A stretch of DNA of 64,000 nucleotides from assembly GCA_021029095.1 (NCBI GenBank), contig JAJOHG010000002.1:682001-746000 (forward strand), written 5' to 3'. Source of the DNA: Phellopilus nigrolimitatus. Lineage: Eukaryota; Basidiomycota; Agaricomycetes; Hymenochaetales; Hymenochaetaceae. A program made the translations under genes and the position numbers. Below, piece after piece: positions 48,495 to 60,072 of this stretch. The first letter of the stretch is position 1. The number at the start of each line of letters is the position of its first letter. Under the pieces are notes generated by a model that worked only from the letters and a program-made list of their open reading frames with translations, made no database searches and was not told the origin of the DNA.

Positions 48495-49573
48495 TTAGTC
48501 TCCCCAACTTCGCGTGAGCGTCCCGACATCTTCAAAGGTATCCCTTAAGGTGGCGGATAAATCGTTTGAAACTGCTTTAATCTAAATCGCGGAAAAGAAA
48601 CAGTAAGTAACGCTCCAAAAAGTATAAACTGAGAAAACTCACAGCAGCGTTGTCCTCATCACTCAGCGGCGTTACGTCAGGTCTGTCTATGTCTGAAACT
48701 CCGGGTAGGGAGTCCAGGACCTCGTTTCTAGCCAGAAGATGACTTTCTGCCGAATCGAAATCTCCGCGCCCGCTATCGACACTCTGTATCCCTTCCAAAG
48801 TTGGTGCATTAACCGACAACTCCCCATCCTCGACTAAACGCCCCTGTCTGGTTTTGCTACGCCCCCGGCGGCTGAAAACGCGCTGATTGCTCTTCGCTGT
48901 CGGGACGAGGTGCACCTTCAGCTTATGCTCGATGTACGGATCTGCCATGTCCTCCGACGTGGAGACGCGCGAGACGGATGCCTGATGCATGGAAGACGCA
49001 GACTCAGAACGGCTGATAGATGGTGATGGCTTCGGCGATGAATGACGACTCAATATCTGCTCATTCGGTGGTCTAGAGTGCGGCTATGCGAGTAGTTGAG
49101 GTTTGTGGAGGGACTCCGATTGGATCGTGATGAGGACGTGTTTGAGAGACCGTTCATTGGGTCATTACGCAGATTAAAGGGAACTCGAGATAGAACGCGG
49201 ACCATTTTACTGTATCGGACACGATGAGTTGGCTGCAAACAGGAGAGAATATCCAACACACCCTTCCTTTGATTTTACGATCACATGCAGCCGATCCTTC
49301 GCCTTTTGGTGGTCGATAGTTGTGGCATCATAGGTTGAAGTTCTATAAAGATTATAAGTTAGTTCATTCTTCCGAGTCGAAAATGAGCAGACAAACGAAG
49401 GACCGTCTTCACCCAAAGGAATAAATGGTGTACGCTCGTCAGGAGTCTAGATAGCGATCGTTCGACGCCAATCAATGAATGCAGCATAAACATACGCAGG
49501 AACTTGACCATACCGAATCCATCGATTTCCTCCTTGAGCAGCAACATAATAAACTATCGAGAATGGCGTTCAT
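48495..49573 (-). CDS. Hypothetical protein with Cys-Cys-Cys motif near its N-terminus (frame interrupted)
   Basis: Exon 1 (60 nt from ATG 49573) encodes a short N-terminus with LLCCCSRRK, which looks like a palmitoylation site. A GTATGG donor and TCTAG acceptor join it in phase to TPDERTPFIPLGEDGPSFVC. Then come FSTRKNELTYNLYRTSTYD and HQKAKDRLHVIVKSKEG, a second intron (52 nt), and Ser/Arg-rich sequence. At about 49.07-49.085 kb the coding frame shifts by one missing base to RPPNEQILSRHSSPKPSPSI, then IEHKLKVHLVPTAKSNQRV. A last intron leads to AVSNDLSATLRDTFEDVGTL and the stop at 48495. I recognise no family. The lipidation-type start followed by DERTPF recalls membrane scaffold proteins such as LAMTOR1, but similarity ends there. 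Confidence 0.6.
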
Positions 49574-49945
49574 CGTTGCGGACGACGTCGGGCAGCACTG
49601 ACTCACTAACAGGGCCAGTTAATTTTTAAACTCAGATTGCGTGTGATTTCCGTCACGTGCACCATTCGCGTTGAGCATGTGTGCAAAAGAAATCCGAGAT
49701 CCTTATCTCAAAATGCTTGACTTATGACATGGAGAAGATACGCTCTTTTTCTTTCTTATGATTTGCATATATGCGTAGAAATGTGTCCAATTCATTTCCG
49801 GGCTCAAGCAACTCAGGCCGATCAAGGACACTCTACAAAAAAGGCAAGCGAGCACAGCTCTCGTGAGCTGTGACAGTCGCGTCCATCGAGTGACACGAAG
49901 TCTGAGTGTGGTCCTTCGCTTCATTCCTATTTGAGATAATGTGCA
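49574..49945. promoter_or_regulatory. Divergent promoter region of the 48.5-kb gene and VPS15
   Basis: A gap of 372 bp between divergent starts, with a CACGTG box at 49654-49659. It should carry both promoters; no TATA box stands out. Confidence 0.45.
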
Positions 49946-52900
49946 ATGGGAAACAATCACTCGAGCTCAATTGTTTCTAGGACAGCTGGGGCTCTCGATA
50001 CATTTGTCTCGGAACTTGGCCCAGATATAGTTTATGACAAGAGGTATGGCGTCGTATGAATCCAAGAGTCCCTGCGGCTCATTGCTCATAGCTTAGGGTC
50101 CTCACGCTTTCTGAAGACAGTGCGATGCCGCCACAGAAACGGGTTTCTTGTTGTAAAGATATACATCAAGCCCGACACAAATCAGTTGGATGAGAAGTAC
50201 TTGCGCAGGCTAAAGAGTACGTCTGGACTATATTCTATGACCTCATTTATGTGTTTAGTAAGGCTTTGACAGAGGAGAAGAAGGCGCTTCAAGACGTGCC
50301 GAATACCTACACCTACCAGATATTCACAGAGTCAGATAAAGCAGGGTATCTTGTCAGGCAATGGGTTGCTAGCAGCCTCTATGACCGTATAAGGTGTGCC
50401 TCGTCGTCTCTTGATGAAAAGGGCGGCTATCTGACGGATGACCGAAGCACACGTCCTTTTCTTACTGTTGTCGAGAAGAAGTGGATTGCTTTCAGGTCCT
50501 TGCTGGACTTCGCGATGCTCGAAAGAGGAAGGTTGCACATGGGGACGTGAAGTCGGAGAATATCCTTGTTACATCTTGGAATTGGGTTTACATTACCGAC
50601 TTCTCATCTTTCAAACCAACGTACCTTCCGCTCGACTAATCCTTCGGATTTTGCTTATTTCTACGACACTTCTGGTCGCAGGAACTGTTATGTCGCACCG
50701 GAGAGATTCTTCTCAGCAGAAAAGGGTCTTGATTATGCGAAACGTACCTAATAACTGATGAGTCCGTTCCAACCCGGAGTGAAGGAAGCAAAAAGGATGG
50801 CAAAGTAACAGAGGCTATGGACGTGTTTAGCGCTGGCTGCGTTTTAGCGGAGCTTTTTCTCGAGGGCACAGCGTTGTTCACTTTGAGCCAGCTTTTCAAA
50901 TATCGCGAAGGGGAGCTTGATGTCGACGGACATCTTTCTTCAATAGAGGAAAAACCGATGCGCGTGCGTTTCCTCCCCTCTTTGACACCATCTAGAATGT
51001 AACAATCATTTCGATACAATAATTTGTTCAGGCGCTCATAAAGCAGATGATCGCTATTGATCCTTCTAATCGTCCTACTTTTGACACTCTTCTGCACACC
51101 TCTCGTGGCTCCTTGTTTCCAGAATGCTTTTACTCAACATTTCACGATTTCATATCCTCAGTGAATGACATTTCGGCGTCGGCGCCTTTCTCGCACACTT
51201 CAAGTACGCCTGGTGCGGGTTCCATAGCTGGGCAGAATGCGCAGTCAGGAGGTAACACACTGGACGATAGAAATATACTCGGAGAAGGACCTCAAACGGA
51301 GATTGCTGCTCTCCCGGTGGATTCGGATCGCAGGATGACTCGTGTCTGGGCAGAGTTTGATGTTGTTGAACCATACTTTTCCATAGACGAAGAAGATATG
51401 GAGACCACAACTGTAAAGGTCGATTACGCCACAAACTATTCATCCTTCAAGCCAATTCAGGTTAGTGACATGCTCAGATATGTGAAGACATGATGCTCAA
51501 AGCCATGATGTCGATGCTTAGAGTATCATCCCGGTCGTGACCCACATGCCTAATGCACAAAGCCGCCTGGTTGTCGCCTCAAAATCTCCATCCGAAGGTA
51601 TGGGCATACCGACAGCAATTTTCTTGCATATGTGATTTTCCATCTGCTTACGAGGATTACAAAAAAACAGACGGGCCGGCCTTGATTATATTATCACTAA
51701 TTTGCGCAAATTTACGCAATTGCTGTCTAGCTAGCTCGAAACTCCGTGGCTTGGATATGCTTCTCGTTTTGTCGACTCATCTTACTGACGAGGCAAAGCT
51801 CGATCGTCTCTTACCCTATGTCGTAGAGCTCATCCACGATGACACGCCTATCGTGCGCGCTTCAGCGTTGAGAACGGTGTTACAAATAGTAGGCTTTTGG
51901 CCTCAGCAAAACGCATTATGTTTATTAATCGCATTTCGCAGCTCGCGCTTGTAAAAGCCATCACTCCTTTCAACTCCGATGTGTTTCCTCAGTATATCTT
52001 GCCCTACTTGCGCTACATGACAGTGGATCACGAGGTCTCTGTGCGGAGTGTGTCGTCACAAAGCATTGTTCCCTTCGCAAACTTGGCGGTAAAATTTCTC
52101 GAAATGGGCCAGGCCTTACGAGCTCATGGTACATTCCGGATGACTGGGGGAACACAGCAATATGACGAATCACAATTTGAGGTGAACTCGTCCCTCATTT
52201 CGTTCTCTCAGCGAGCTGAGACTGATTAAGGAACTGGACAGGTTTCTTACGACGCTAATATGGAGGAGCTTCAGAAACTTATGGAAGACCTACTTTCTTC
52301 GTTACTTGTCGACCAGTCCAGCGTTGTCAAGCGCTCGGTGCTCCTTGACATTGCTCCTCTCTGTATTTTCTTTGGGCGTCAAAAGACGAACGACATACTC
52401 CTGAGCCATATGATTACCTATCTCAACGACCGAGACTGGCTGCTGAGGTATGCGTTTTTTGACAGCATCGTCGACGTCGCTGCATGCTTGGGTGGACGAA
52501 ATCTAGAGGAATATATTTTTCCTCTGATGACACAGGCTCTTTCAGGTAAAGTGAATTTAGCGAGTTCTTAAATGACAGTTACTGACATTGTTGCAGATGC
52601 TGAAGAAACGAATGTTTCAAAGGTCTTATCCACTTTGACTACTTTGAGCGAACTGGGGCTCTTTCATAAGATGCGGCTATGGGAGCTAATGAGCTCTACT
52701 CTTCCTCTCCTGTATCATCCGAACAGTTGGATAAGACAAGGTTAGCTCGTCGTAGTAATTTATAAGAACGATGCTGAAGCGCAGATTGTAATTGAAGGGG
52801 CCTCGTTGTTCATCGCGTCTGCCTCCAAAGCACTACCGACAACTGATGTCTGGTGCATTTTATATCCATCGCTGAAGCACTTCTTACGGTCGGAGATTCG

Positions 52901-55778
52901 CTCGGTGGATGTAAAAGGAATCATGATGGCACTGAAGTCTCCAGTGAGTGCGCTAATTTTTTTTCCCTCTCTGCTTTACGCTCAATGTATCGCAAAGCTT
53001 CCGAGGCATATATACGATTTCGCGCTAGAATGGGCTATGCGAATGGGGAGCTCTCAATTTTGGAAGTCTCAGAGAAAGACGTCTGGGAAGTATGATTCTC
53101 CAAAGGAGGCCGCTGTTGCGTCTGCTCGTAAGGGATCAAGGGCCTCAATCCGAGTGACCATGAAGTCAGAGGAGTAAGTATATATAACAATTAGTTTGTT
53201 GAGTTGCAATACTAACGTCCGGAAACAGGGACGAGATCCAGTTAGGCAAATTGCAACAGCTGGGAATGTCCGCGCCGGAAGAGGCAAAGCTCATTGCTCT
53301 CCGTGATTATATTTCAAAATCTGCCGATGCTGTGAATAGGTATGTAGTTATGAGGATAACAGTAACAGAACTTGTTTTGATGTTTTCTAGTCTGCGGTCG
53401 CGACATAAATTAGACAGCGAATCGGAGGCCCTCCAGTCAACCGGACACGTCGAGCTGCAAAAACTTGGCGTCGTTCCACAAACCGTGTTCCTGGGCTCTC
53501 GCGCCGTTCCGAGTGAATCGGCTCGTCGTGTGTCTGACAAGTTCAGCCTTAGTCGTGTATCGAGCCGCGACCATGCCACAGAAGGTGATCCTTTTGAGGA
53601 TCTCCGGCGCCGCTTAGCTACCATTAACGGCTCTAGCACGTCGCTCAATTCAATTTCTCAGGCTGGTCGAGAGCGCAATAGTTCTTTACCACAGCGATTT
53701 CCTTCGACAATTCCAGAATTGCCTCCAACCCTGCCAATGCGTCCTGGAAGCCCGACGGAATCGGTCGTCTCTACAACAAACTCCGTGTCTATGCGCCCTC
53801 GTTTCAGTGTCGGCTCTTTCGATGGCACCAAGGCTGCACCTGCCATCGGACCCGTTAGAACAAACGCTATAGGTCTTCTTGAAACTCCCGGAAGAATACA
53901 TGTCGAAGGAGAGCCCGAACGTCCAGGATGGGTATCTCCTCTGTCTTTCGCAAATACTGCTCGTGGAATGCGCAGTCCTATCCCATCTATAGGGCCAGAA
54001 GGTTTGTGTCGGAGAATTCTGCACGCCTATAGCATATTAACACATATTCAGATGGGCAGGATAACGCCCTCAATATATTCTTGGAGCATGTCTATACTGA
54101 CATGAACAGAGAAGCCCAGAATGATTTTGGACCTCGAGTGCACGAAGGTCCAGTACGAAGGCGAAATACGACTCGACAGAATTTCTCTCTACGAGATTCG
54201 AAGCGCCGAAACGTGGAGGCCACACTCATAGCGCATCTTAATTCTCATACTGAGGCAGTCAACGGGGTATCAGTATCTCCCGATCACATTTTCTTCGTGT
54301 CGTGCTCTGACGACAAAACCGTGAAAGTCTGGGATACTGCGCGGTTGGAGCGGAACGTGACGAGCAAGCCTAGACATACGTATGGACAACATCATGCGCG
54401 GGTCAAATGTGTATGCATACTCGAGGGTTATCATGCATTTGCAAGTGCCGCCGACGACGGGAGTCTTCATGTTGTCCGTGTACATATTAATCAAACCGGC
54501 TCCCTTCCGAAATACAGCAAGTTGCAACTTGTCAGAGAGCATCGAATCAATAGACCTGGCGAATTCATCCAGCATATGATGCACTACAACTCTGGTAAGT
54601 CGCCCCTCTTGCTAAGTATGCCCAAATTTATCAGTTACGAAACAGATGCTGTGTCAAACTTGGTCTACGCGACGAACCACTCCAGCATAGTTGTACTTGA
54701 CCTGCGTACCATGAGGGTGCTATTGTCAATGGATAATCCTCGTCATCTCGGACCCATAGTTTCTTTTTGCGTTGATCGTAAGCGGACGTGGTTGGTGTCA
54801 GCCACATTCTCGGGTAATCTATCTCTATGGGATTTACGCTTTGGCTTGTTACTGAGGACATGGAACGTCGGAGAGACCTCAAGCAACCACTGCGTCCGAC
54901 TACGTCAGTGTGTCCTTCACCCCTCTAAAGGAAGAGGTCGATGGATCATGGTGGCATTAGACGGCGCCAGTCTGCTCCAGGACGAAACCCGAACTGTGCT
55001 GATAGAGGTTTGGGACGTGGAGAAGGTTGCTCTTGTCGAACGATTTATCTCGCGAGACTCATCAGCCATGACCACTTCCGTTCCCGACACTGTAACCACG
55101 AAGCCAGACGCATGGACACCCGCTGAGCCAAGCCCGGCGGCTGCCATTTCGGCACTCGTGCGTGCACGCCAGCAGGGCTTGTTATCACCCGCGGCACCAC
55201 CTTCCCCCCCTGCAGACATCGGCGAAGCGCTCACGCGCGCGTCACCGGCGGTCTCGGCTATGACTGCCGGTGTTGATTTTGCCGGGCACGCGAGCGTGCC
55301 GCGCTCGTTTGTTGACCTGTCGCTGGACGTCGATCGGCCGGGCGCGGGCGTGAGCTCAAACTCGGGGAAGGGCGGGTTCCTGGTTGTCGGGAGCGAGGAT
55401 TGCAGCATCAAGCTGCTGGATCTCGAGACGTACGAGCGGTCTGCGGTGCTTGTCGACCGGGACGATGAACGCGAGCGAGCTGTTTTCAGCACGATACCTG
55501 CATCCTCTGAGGGTGCTGGCACCACGACAACGCTGCACATCGAGACCCCGTCTCCGAATCTCTTGCAGCTCGCTCCGGGCGCGGCTGGCCAGCGGTCATC
55601 GCTGATTACCGGGCATCAGGCGAGCCTATTGAAGGCGCATCAGGACTGCGTCACCGCCGTGGCGTGCATCGACTCGCCGTTCCGTGGTGGGATTGTGACC
55701 GGCGATCGTGCTGGTGTGATCAAAGTATGGCGCGTCGACGGCCTCGCTGACGCCAATGCTGGCTCTTCATATACTTAG
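49946..55778 (+). CDS. VPS15: Vps15, regulatory kinase-like subunit of PI3-kinase Vps34
   Basis: Scaffold of the Vps34 complexes in autophagy and endosomal sorting. The N-terminus MGNNHSSS is a classic myristoylation site. The pseudokinase/kinase domain has [23 protein letters not shown], the catalytic loop [31 protein letters not shown] and [24 protein letters not shown] repeats follow over about 51.6-53 kb ([60 protein letters not shown]). After a Ser-rich linker, the seven-bladed WD40 domain starts at about 54.2 kb ([36 protein letters not shown]) and ends with [14 protein letters not shown]. The frame is lost by one missing base near 50.49 kb and regained by one extra base near 50.637 kb. 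Read literally, this gives a stop at 50548 inside the kinase domain. Confidence 0.92.
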
Positions 55779-56172
55779 CTTTGATAGGAATATTGTACTC
55801 ATGTAACTTTATTTTACATATATCACTATTGGTTGTCTTTCAGTATAAAAACACGCTTAAAACCGTCTATGACAATCGTGCTTGTAATGCGATTTAAGAT
55901 TAGAGCTAAGTACAGAGAATAACGAACCAAAAGGTGAATAAGTTGATCTAAAATTCTGAAGAAACTAATGAAACAGCACAAGATACCTGGGCAATGGAGG
56001 TGGAAAGACAAAGGGCTGACAAGAAATACATTGGTGACAATAGGAACGGAGCCGCTAGAAAACAGTGCAACGCTACGAAAGGGTTGTAAGCAACGATGGA
56101 CATTGCTATGGATTACGAGTTGCTCGAGAGAAGAGGGTCAAGGTAGATGAGAAAGGGTCTTAGACGAAGTAG
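55779..56172. other. Convergent 3' gap between VPS15 and CTI6
   Basis: AT-rich 3' UTR space of about 390 bp. No gene or repeat seen. Confidence 0.4.
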
Positions 56173-58545
56173 TCACGACAGAGCAGTACGACCTGTCCTC
56201 TCCTTTGCCGCGCCCTTCGCGCCCGGCCCGAACCGCTCCTGGAAACTAATGAGCTCCCGCATCAGCTCCTCCATCATCTTCGTCGTTGATGGACGCGTAG
56301 ACGCCCCGAGCGCAAGCCCAAACATGAAGGGCGGCCGCGGCACGGTGCTGTCAGGACCCAACTTTGTTGACACGCTGGCAGGGTCCGGCACACCGCGTGT
56401 AGCCGCAACTGACTACCGGCTTTTCCTGAATGGGCGTTTCGACTGGGCGACGCACCATCAACCATCATAGAGGTATTCGACCCGACAGGCGATTCCACAG
56501 TGCCATCCCGTCGGCCCTCTTCTGCTGCAGACACAGTATGTTGTTGCTGATGCGCTCGTAATGCCGTCTCGAGCGCCGCCTTCCGTCGTTCTCTGTCCAG
56601 CGCAAGCGCCTGCTCGCGCCCCACCCACTCGACAAGTGCGCGCACGCGCTTGTTCATATCTGCAACGCTCATGCGCTTCGCCGGCCATTTCACCTTGACG
56701 CCGCGTTCCGTGAGCGACTCCGTCGCGTTCGCGAGCGCGGATGCCATCTTTTCACTCTGCGTGTCGGCTATCTCGCCAGAACCCGCACCCGCGTTATCGG
56801 CACTGCCAGCGCCAGGGCTGCCGGCACGGACATCCTCGCGAAAGAAGCTCGTGGCGCCGCGTATCTGCAGTGGTGGCGGCATATCCGAAGGGAGGATGGA
56901 CTGAAGATGTGCTAAGTAATCCGGAAGGTTCCACGACGTGAACATCGGGAGCTGCATGTTGTTGTAGTACGCGTTGTGCGCGCCACGCGAACCTGATCCG
57001 GGTGCACCGCCAGGATTATTTGCATTGCCTGCGTTCCGGCGCGTGCCGTGGTCATGTGTTACCGCATTCTGCTGGTGCTGACCCACAGTAGATTGAGGAG
57101 CGCGTCGAGAGTGTGCGTTTGTTCCGGGCTTGACGCGGTATGTGTACTGGTTCGGGTGCTTCTTTGTCGTAGCTCCTATCACGTCTCTCAATACCACGTC
57201 TTCCTATGTAAAGAAAACCCACCAACCTTCCTCGCCATCTCCATTCACGGACACCTCTTGGGCAGCAGCACTCTTCCGACCACCAGCGCGTCTGACGCGT
57301 GATTTGTTACTCGTTGGCGCTGGGGGTGGAGGCAACAGGACAGTCGTAACCTGGGCCGGTATATCTAATTTATCTGCAGCTGTAGCTGCAGATATGACGC
57401 GCTCCGAAATCACCGATGTCGACCGTTTCCTCTTCGCAGACAAGCTGTCGGCCGAGATTTATAAATTGGCATCGTGTTCTAAGCAGAGAAACGGCACATA
57501 CGCATCATCGTCAACTCGTTTCCGCTTCTTTCTCCCTCCCGGGCCGATCTCAGAGATATCCTCGAATATTTCCTCCGTTTTCGCGACGCTCCCGGCTCTG
57601 TCCTTTCCCGCCGTTTCTCCGTCGGGCGTAGTTGCAGCTGCCGTCGCATCGAGCAGCTCTTGAATTCTTTCGTCGTATGCGGCGTCACGACTGTTCATCG
57701 TGTTTCGCCTCTTTGCAGTCTTCAGGAAGTGTGTGGGGGAGTGAGAGCGGGAGTTACGTGACTGGTGCGTGTGCAGCGATTTCTCGGAGCTTTGGCGTTG
57801 CCGCCGCTGCAGCTTTCTGGAACGAGTGTTAGAACCCATTGCAGCAGGCAGAGAAAGCGCCACGCACTTAAGTAATTCGACATGATCCTCCGGTTTGCAC
57901 CGCTCGCAATAATAGTCACCTTCGGGGATTTCATTCTCTTCGGCAAAGCCCATGCACGGCCCATGTTGCCAGGCCATACATGTCTCACACTGCACCATGA
58001 ACTCTGCCGCATCGCCATCATCGTCGGCTGTGAAGCGTAGAAACGCGTTCAAACATTGTAGATAGCTAAAGCGGGTGAGGTCACGTACCCAGGCCCTCGC
58101 AGACGCAGCGGGTGATTCCCGCGTCCTCCCCCGTCTTCTCGCCGGCAGCAGTGACTTGAGGATCAGCTGGCTCCACAGGAACTGAGTCTGTGACATTATC
58201 AACAGAGACGACAGGCTCTTTGCCCTTGCGCTTGGTGCGCTTGGGAGCGGGCGTGCTCTGAGGTGGGTTAGCGGCGGACGCGACGGACGCGGTCTTACGA
58301 TGGTTGGAGGTAGAGGCAGCCGGGTAGTCGTCGTTATCGTCCTTTGTGCGCTTCGAGCGAGCAGCAGTGGAGTTGGATGAGGAGGCGGCTGAGCGGGCGT
58401 CGGGCTCCTTGGTGGGAGGGGGCAGAGAGGACGCGTCGGGAGAAGGGGAGCCGGAGGACTTTGAGGTGGATGTAGACGAATGTGCAGAGCGGCGATTTGA
58501 GCGGCGGGGCTCCTTTGGGGTGGGCGGGGCCATCGAGGGCGCCAT
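56173..58545 (-). CDS. CTI6: PHD-finger protein, Cti6-like (Rpd3L histone deacetylase complex)
   Basis: Chromatin protein whose PHD finger is expected to bind methylated H3K4 for the Rpd3L complex. The start MAPSMAPPTPKEPRRSNRRS at 58545 has a good context (A at -3, G at +4). A basic/Ser-rich N-terminus leads to the PHD finger, ITRCVCEGLG joined to GDAAEFMVQCETCMAWQHGP and CMGFAEENEIPEGDYYCERC, KPEDHVELL. Later exons give DERIQELLDATAAATT, IFEDISEIGPGGRKKRKRVD, a Pro-rich segment, NQYTYRVKPGTN, and a region with RMSVADMNKRVRALVEWVGR. A 47-nt intron (GTGCGT...TCAG) near 56.43 kb joins MVD to VAATRGVPDPASVSTKLGPD. The C-terminus TKMMEELMRELISFQERFGP leads to the stop at 56173. An in-frame ATG at 58599 adds 18 residues and is an alternative start. 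Confidence 0.85.
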
Positions 58546-58919
58546 GCTACATGCAAGTCGAAGTGAGACGGACGGGCTTTCCGCCTCCCTTACATTCATT
58601 CATCACGGTCACACTCGCCTCCGGCCCGCTCTCACAACTGTTCAAGAAAAGAAAAAAAGAAAATAACAGAATATGCTATGTGTCTAATGTTTTGAAACAC
58701 TACAACTTAATTCTTCTTCTCTCCTCTACCGCCAACGTCTACGTGTAGCTTTCGTTTCGTCTGCTTAAAAGAAATGATATTTCTAGTTTCCCTTGGTATC
58801 TGTCGCCACGTGACTCCCTCTAACAGCACAGCCGCACTCGACTTAAACCCCTCTCGCTTCAACTCAATCACCATCAACTCCGACTCGTTCAAAGCACGCT
58901 TTCATACTAGTGAACGGTG
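58546..58919. promoter_or_regulatory. Divergent promoter region of CTI6 and SNX3
   Basis: 374 bp between divergent starts. A CACGTG box at 58807-58812 lies in a GCCACGTGAC context. CT-rich sequence and an A-rich tract (58645-58665) flank it. Confidence 0.45.
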
Positions 58920-59677
58920 ATGACGACGGTCTCCCCATTTGCCCGTAGCACAAGCAACAGGCTCGACGGCACCAGGCTCGATGGCAGCCGCGGGCAAACG
59001 GTCAGCGGCGCCCCAGTACTCAAACATCTCAGTGGCAGACCGTACTCATCAAGCACACCATACTTTGCAGATAGAGGAGATGTACTCGGTACCAGAGAGC
59101 TTCCTGGAGATCGAAGTACTGAATCCACAGACACACGGTGCGTGCAGCAATGGCTTTGTAGTACATGCAACAGAATCGGCGTGCTAAGTGTTTCGCTGTA
59201 TCTAAACAGGCTTCGGGCGGAAGATGTACACGGACTACGAAATCATCTGCAAGGTAAGCCTTCTCTTCTGATGCACCCCCGAGTATGCATAAAATAAGTA
59301 TACTTTTACGGTCAGACAAACATCCCCGCTTTCAAGTTGCGGCACTCGCTCGTGCGGCGGCGCTACAGCGACTTCGAAGCGTTCCGAGACATCCTCGAGC
59401 GTGAGTCGACGCGAGTGAATATCCCGCCGCTGCCGGGCAAAGTCTTTACGAATCGCTTTTCCGATGAGGTCATCGAGGCGCGCCGCGAGGGTCTCGAACG
59501 CTTCCTCACCATCGTCGCCGGACACCCGCTCCTTCAGGTCCGTCTCATCTATAGTATTATTAAGATATGAGGAGTTGCGCTGATGTACTGAATGCCTTCG
59601 ATCTTTCGTAGACGGGAAGCAAGGTCCTCTGCGCGTTTCTTCAAGACCCGGCCTGGGACAAGGCCCAATGGGTCTAA
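58920..59677 (+). CDS. SNX3: Sorting nexin Snx3/Grd19 (PX domain)
   Basis: PI3P-binding sorting nexin for retromer-dependent recycling from endosomes. Exon 1 begins [20 protein letters not shown] at ATG 58920 and ends ...GQT. A GTCAGC donor and GCAG acceptor join it in phase to [23 protein letters not shown]. Further short exons give [14 protein letters not shown], then [20 protein letters not shown] (the RRYSDF motif contacts the phosphoinositide), [54 protein letters not shown], and the terminal [21 protein letters not shown]. Size (about 160 residues) and lack of a BAR domain match Snx3. A second frame in exon 1 (58939 on) is intronic continuation, not the real N-terminus. Confidence 0.93.
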
Positions 59678-60072
59678 TGGGTCTAGTGAGGATAGCACTA
59701 GTTTGGCGTCGTTTCTCTAATCAGACAAACTCCTACAGCAACTTCTTTCAAAGCCCACTCATCAATCTCTGAAATCCGAGTTCGATTTGTTGACTTGCAT
59801 TAAGCTTAGTCAACCCGCGACATCCTCGCTGTTCCACCTTTTTTTCCTTCCCCTCTCCTGTTCATTTGAATTATGCCATGTATCATAATGTTTTTATGTT
59901 CTGCTGCAATCAGTCCCTTGTTACGTTAAGTATGCCCTTCGTGTTTTTTCTGTTCTGTTCCGGCTCGTCGTGCGAATCTCCAACAAGGGTGGAAAAAAGA
60001 AAAAAAACCCAGAAAAGGATATAAGTTACTGGTACAGACACAATGCGAAGGTGTGAATCAGGAAGGCAAATT
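59678..60072. other. Convergent 3' gap between SNX3 and COG3
   Basis: T-rich 3' UTR space with several poly-pyrimidine and poly-purine tracts (59836-59858, 59993-60007). No gene seen. Confidence 0.4.

Noticed and set aside
56380..56480. Apparent frameshift in CTI6
   Set aside because: A canonical 47-nt intron explains the change of frame, so I did not count it among the single-base errors.
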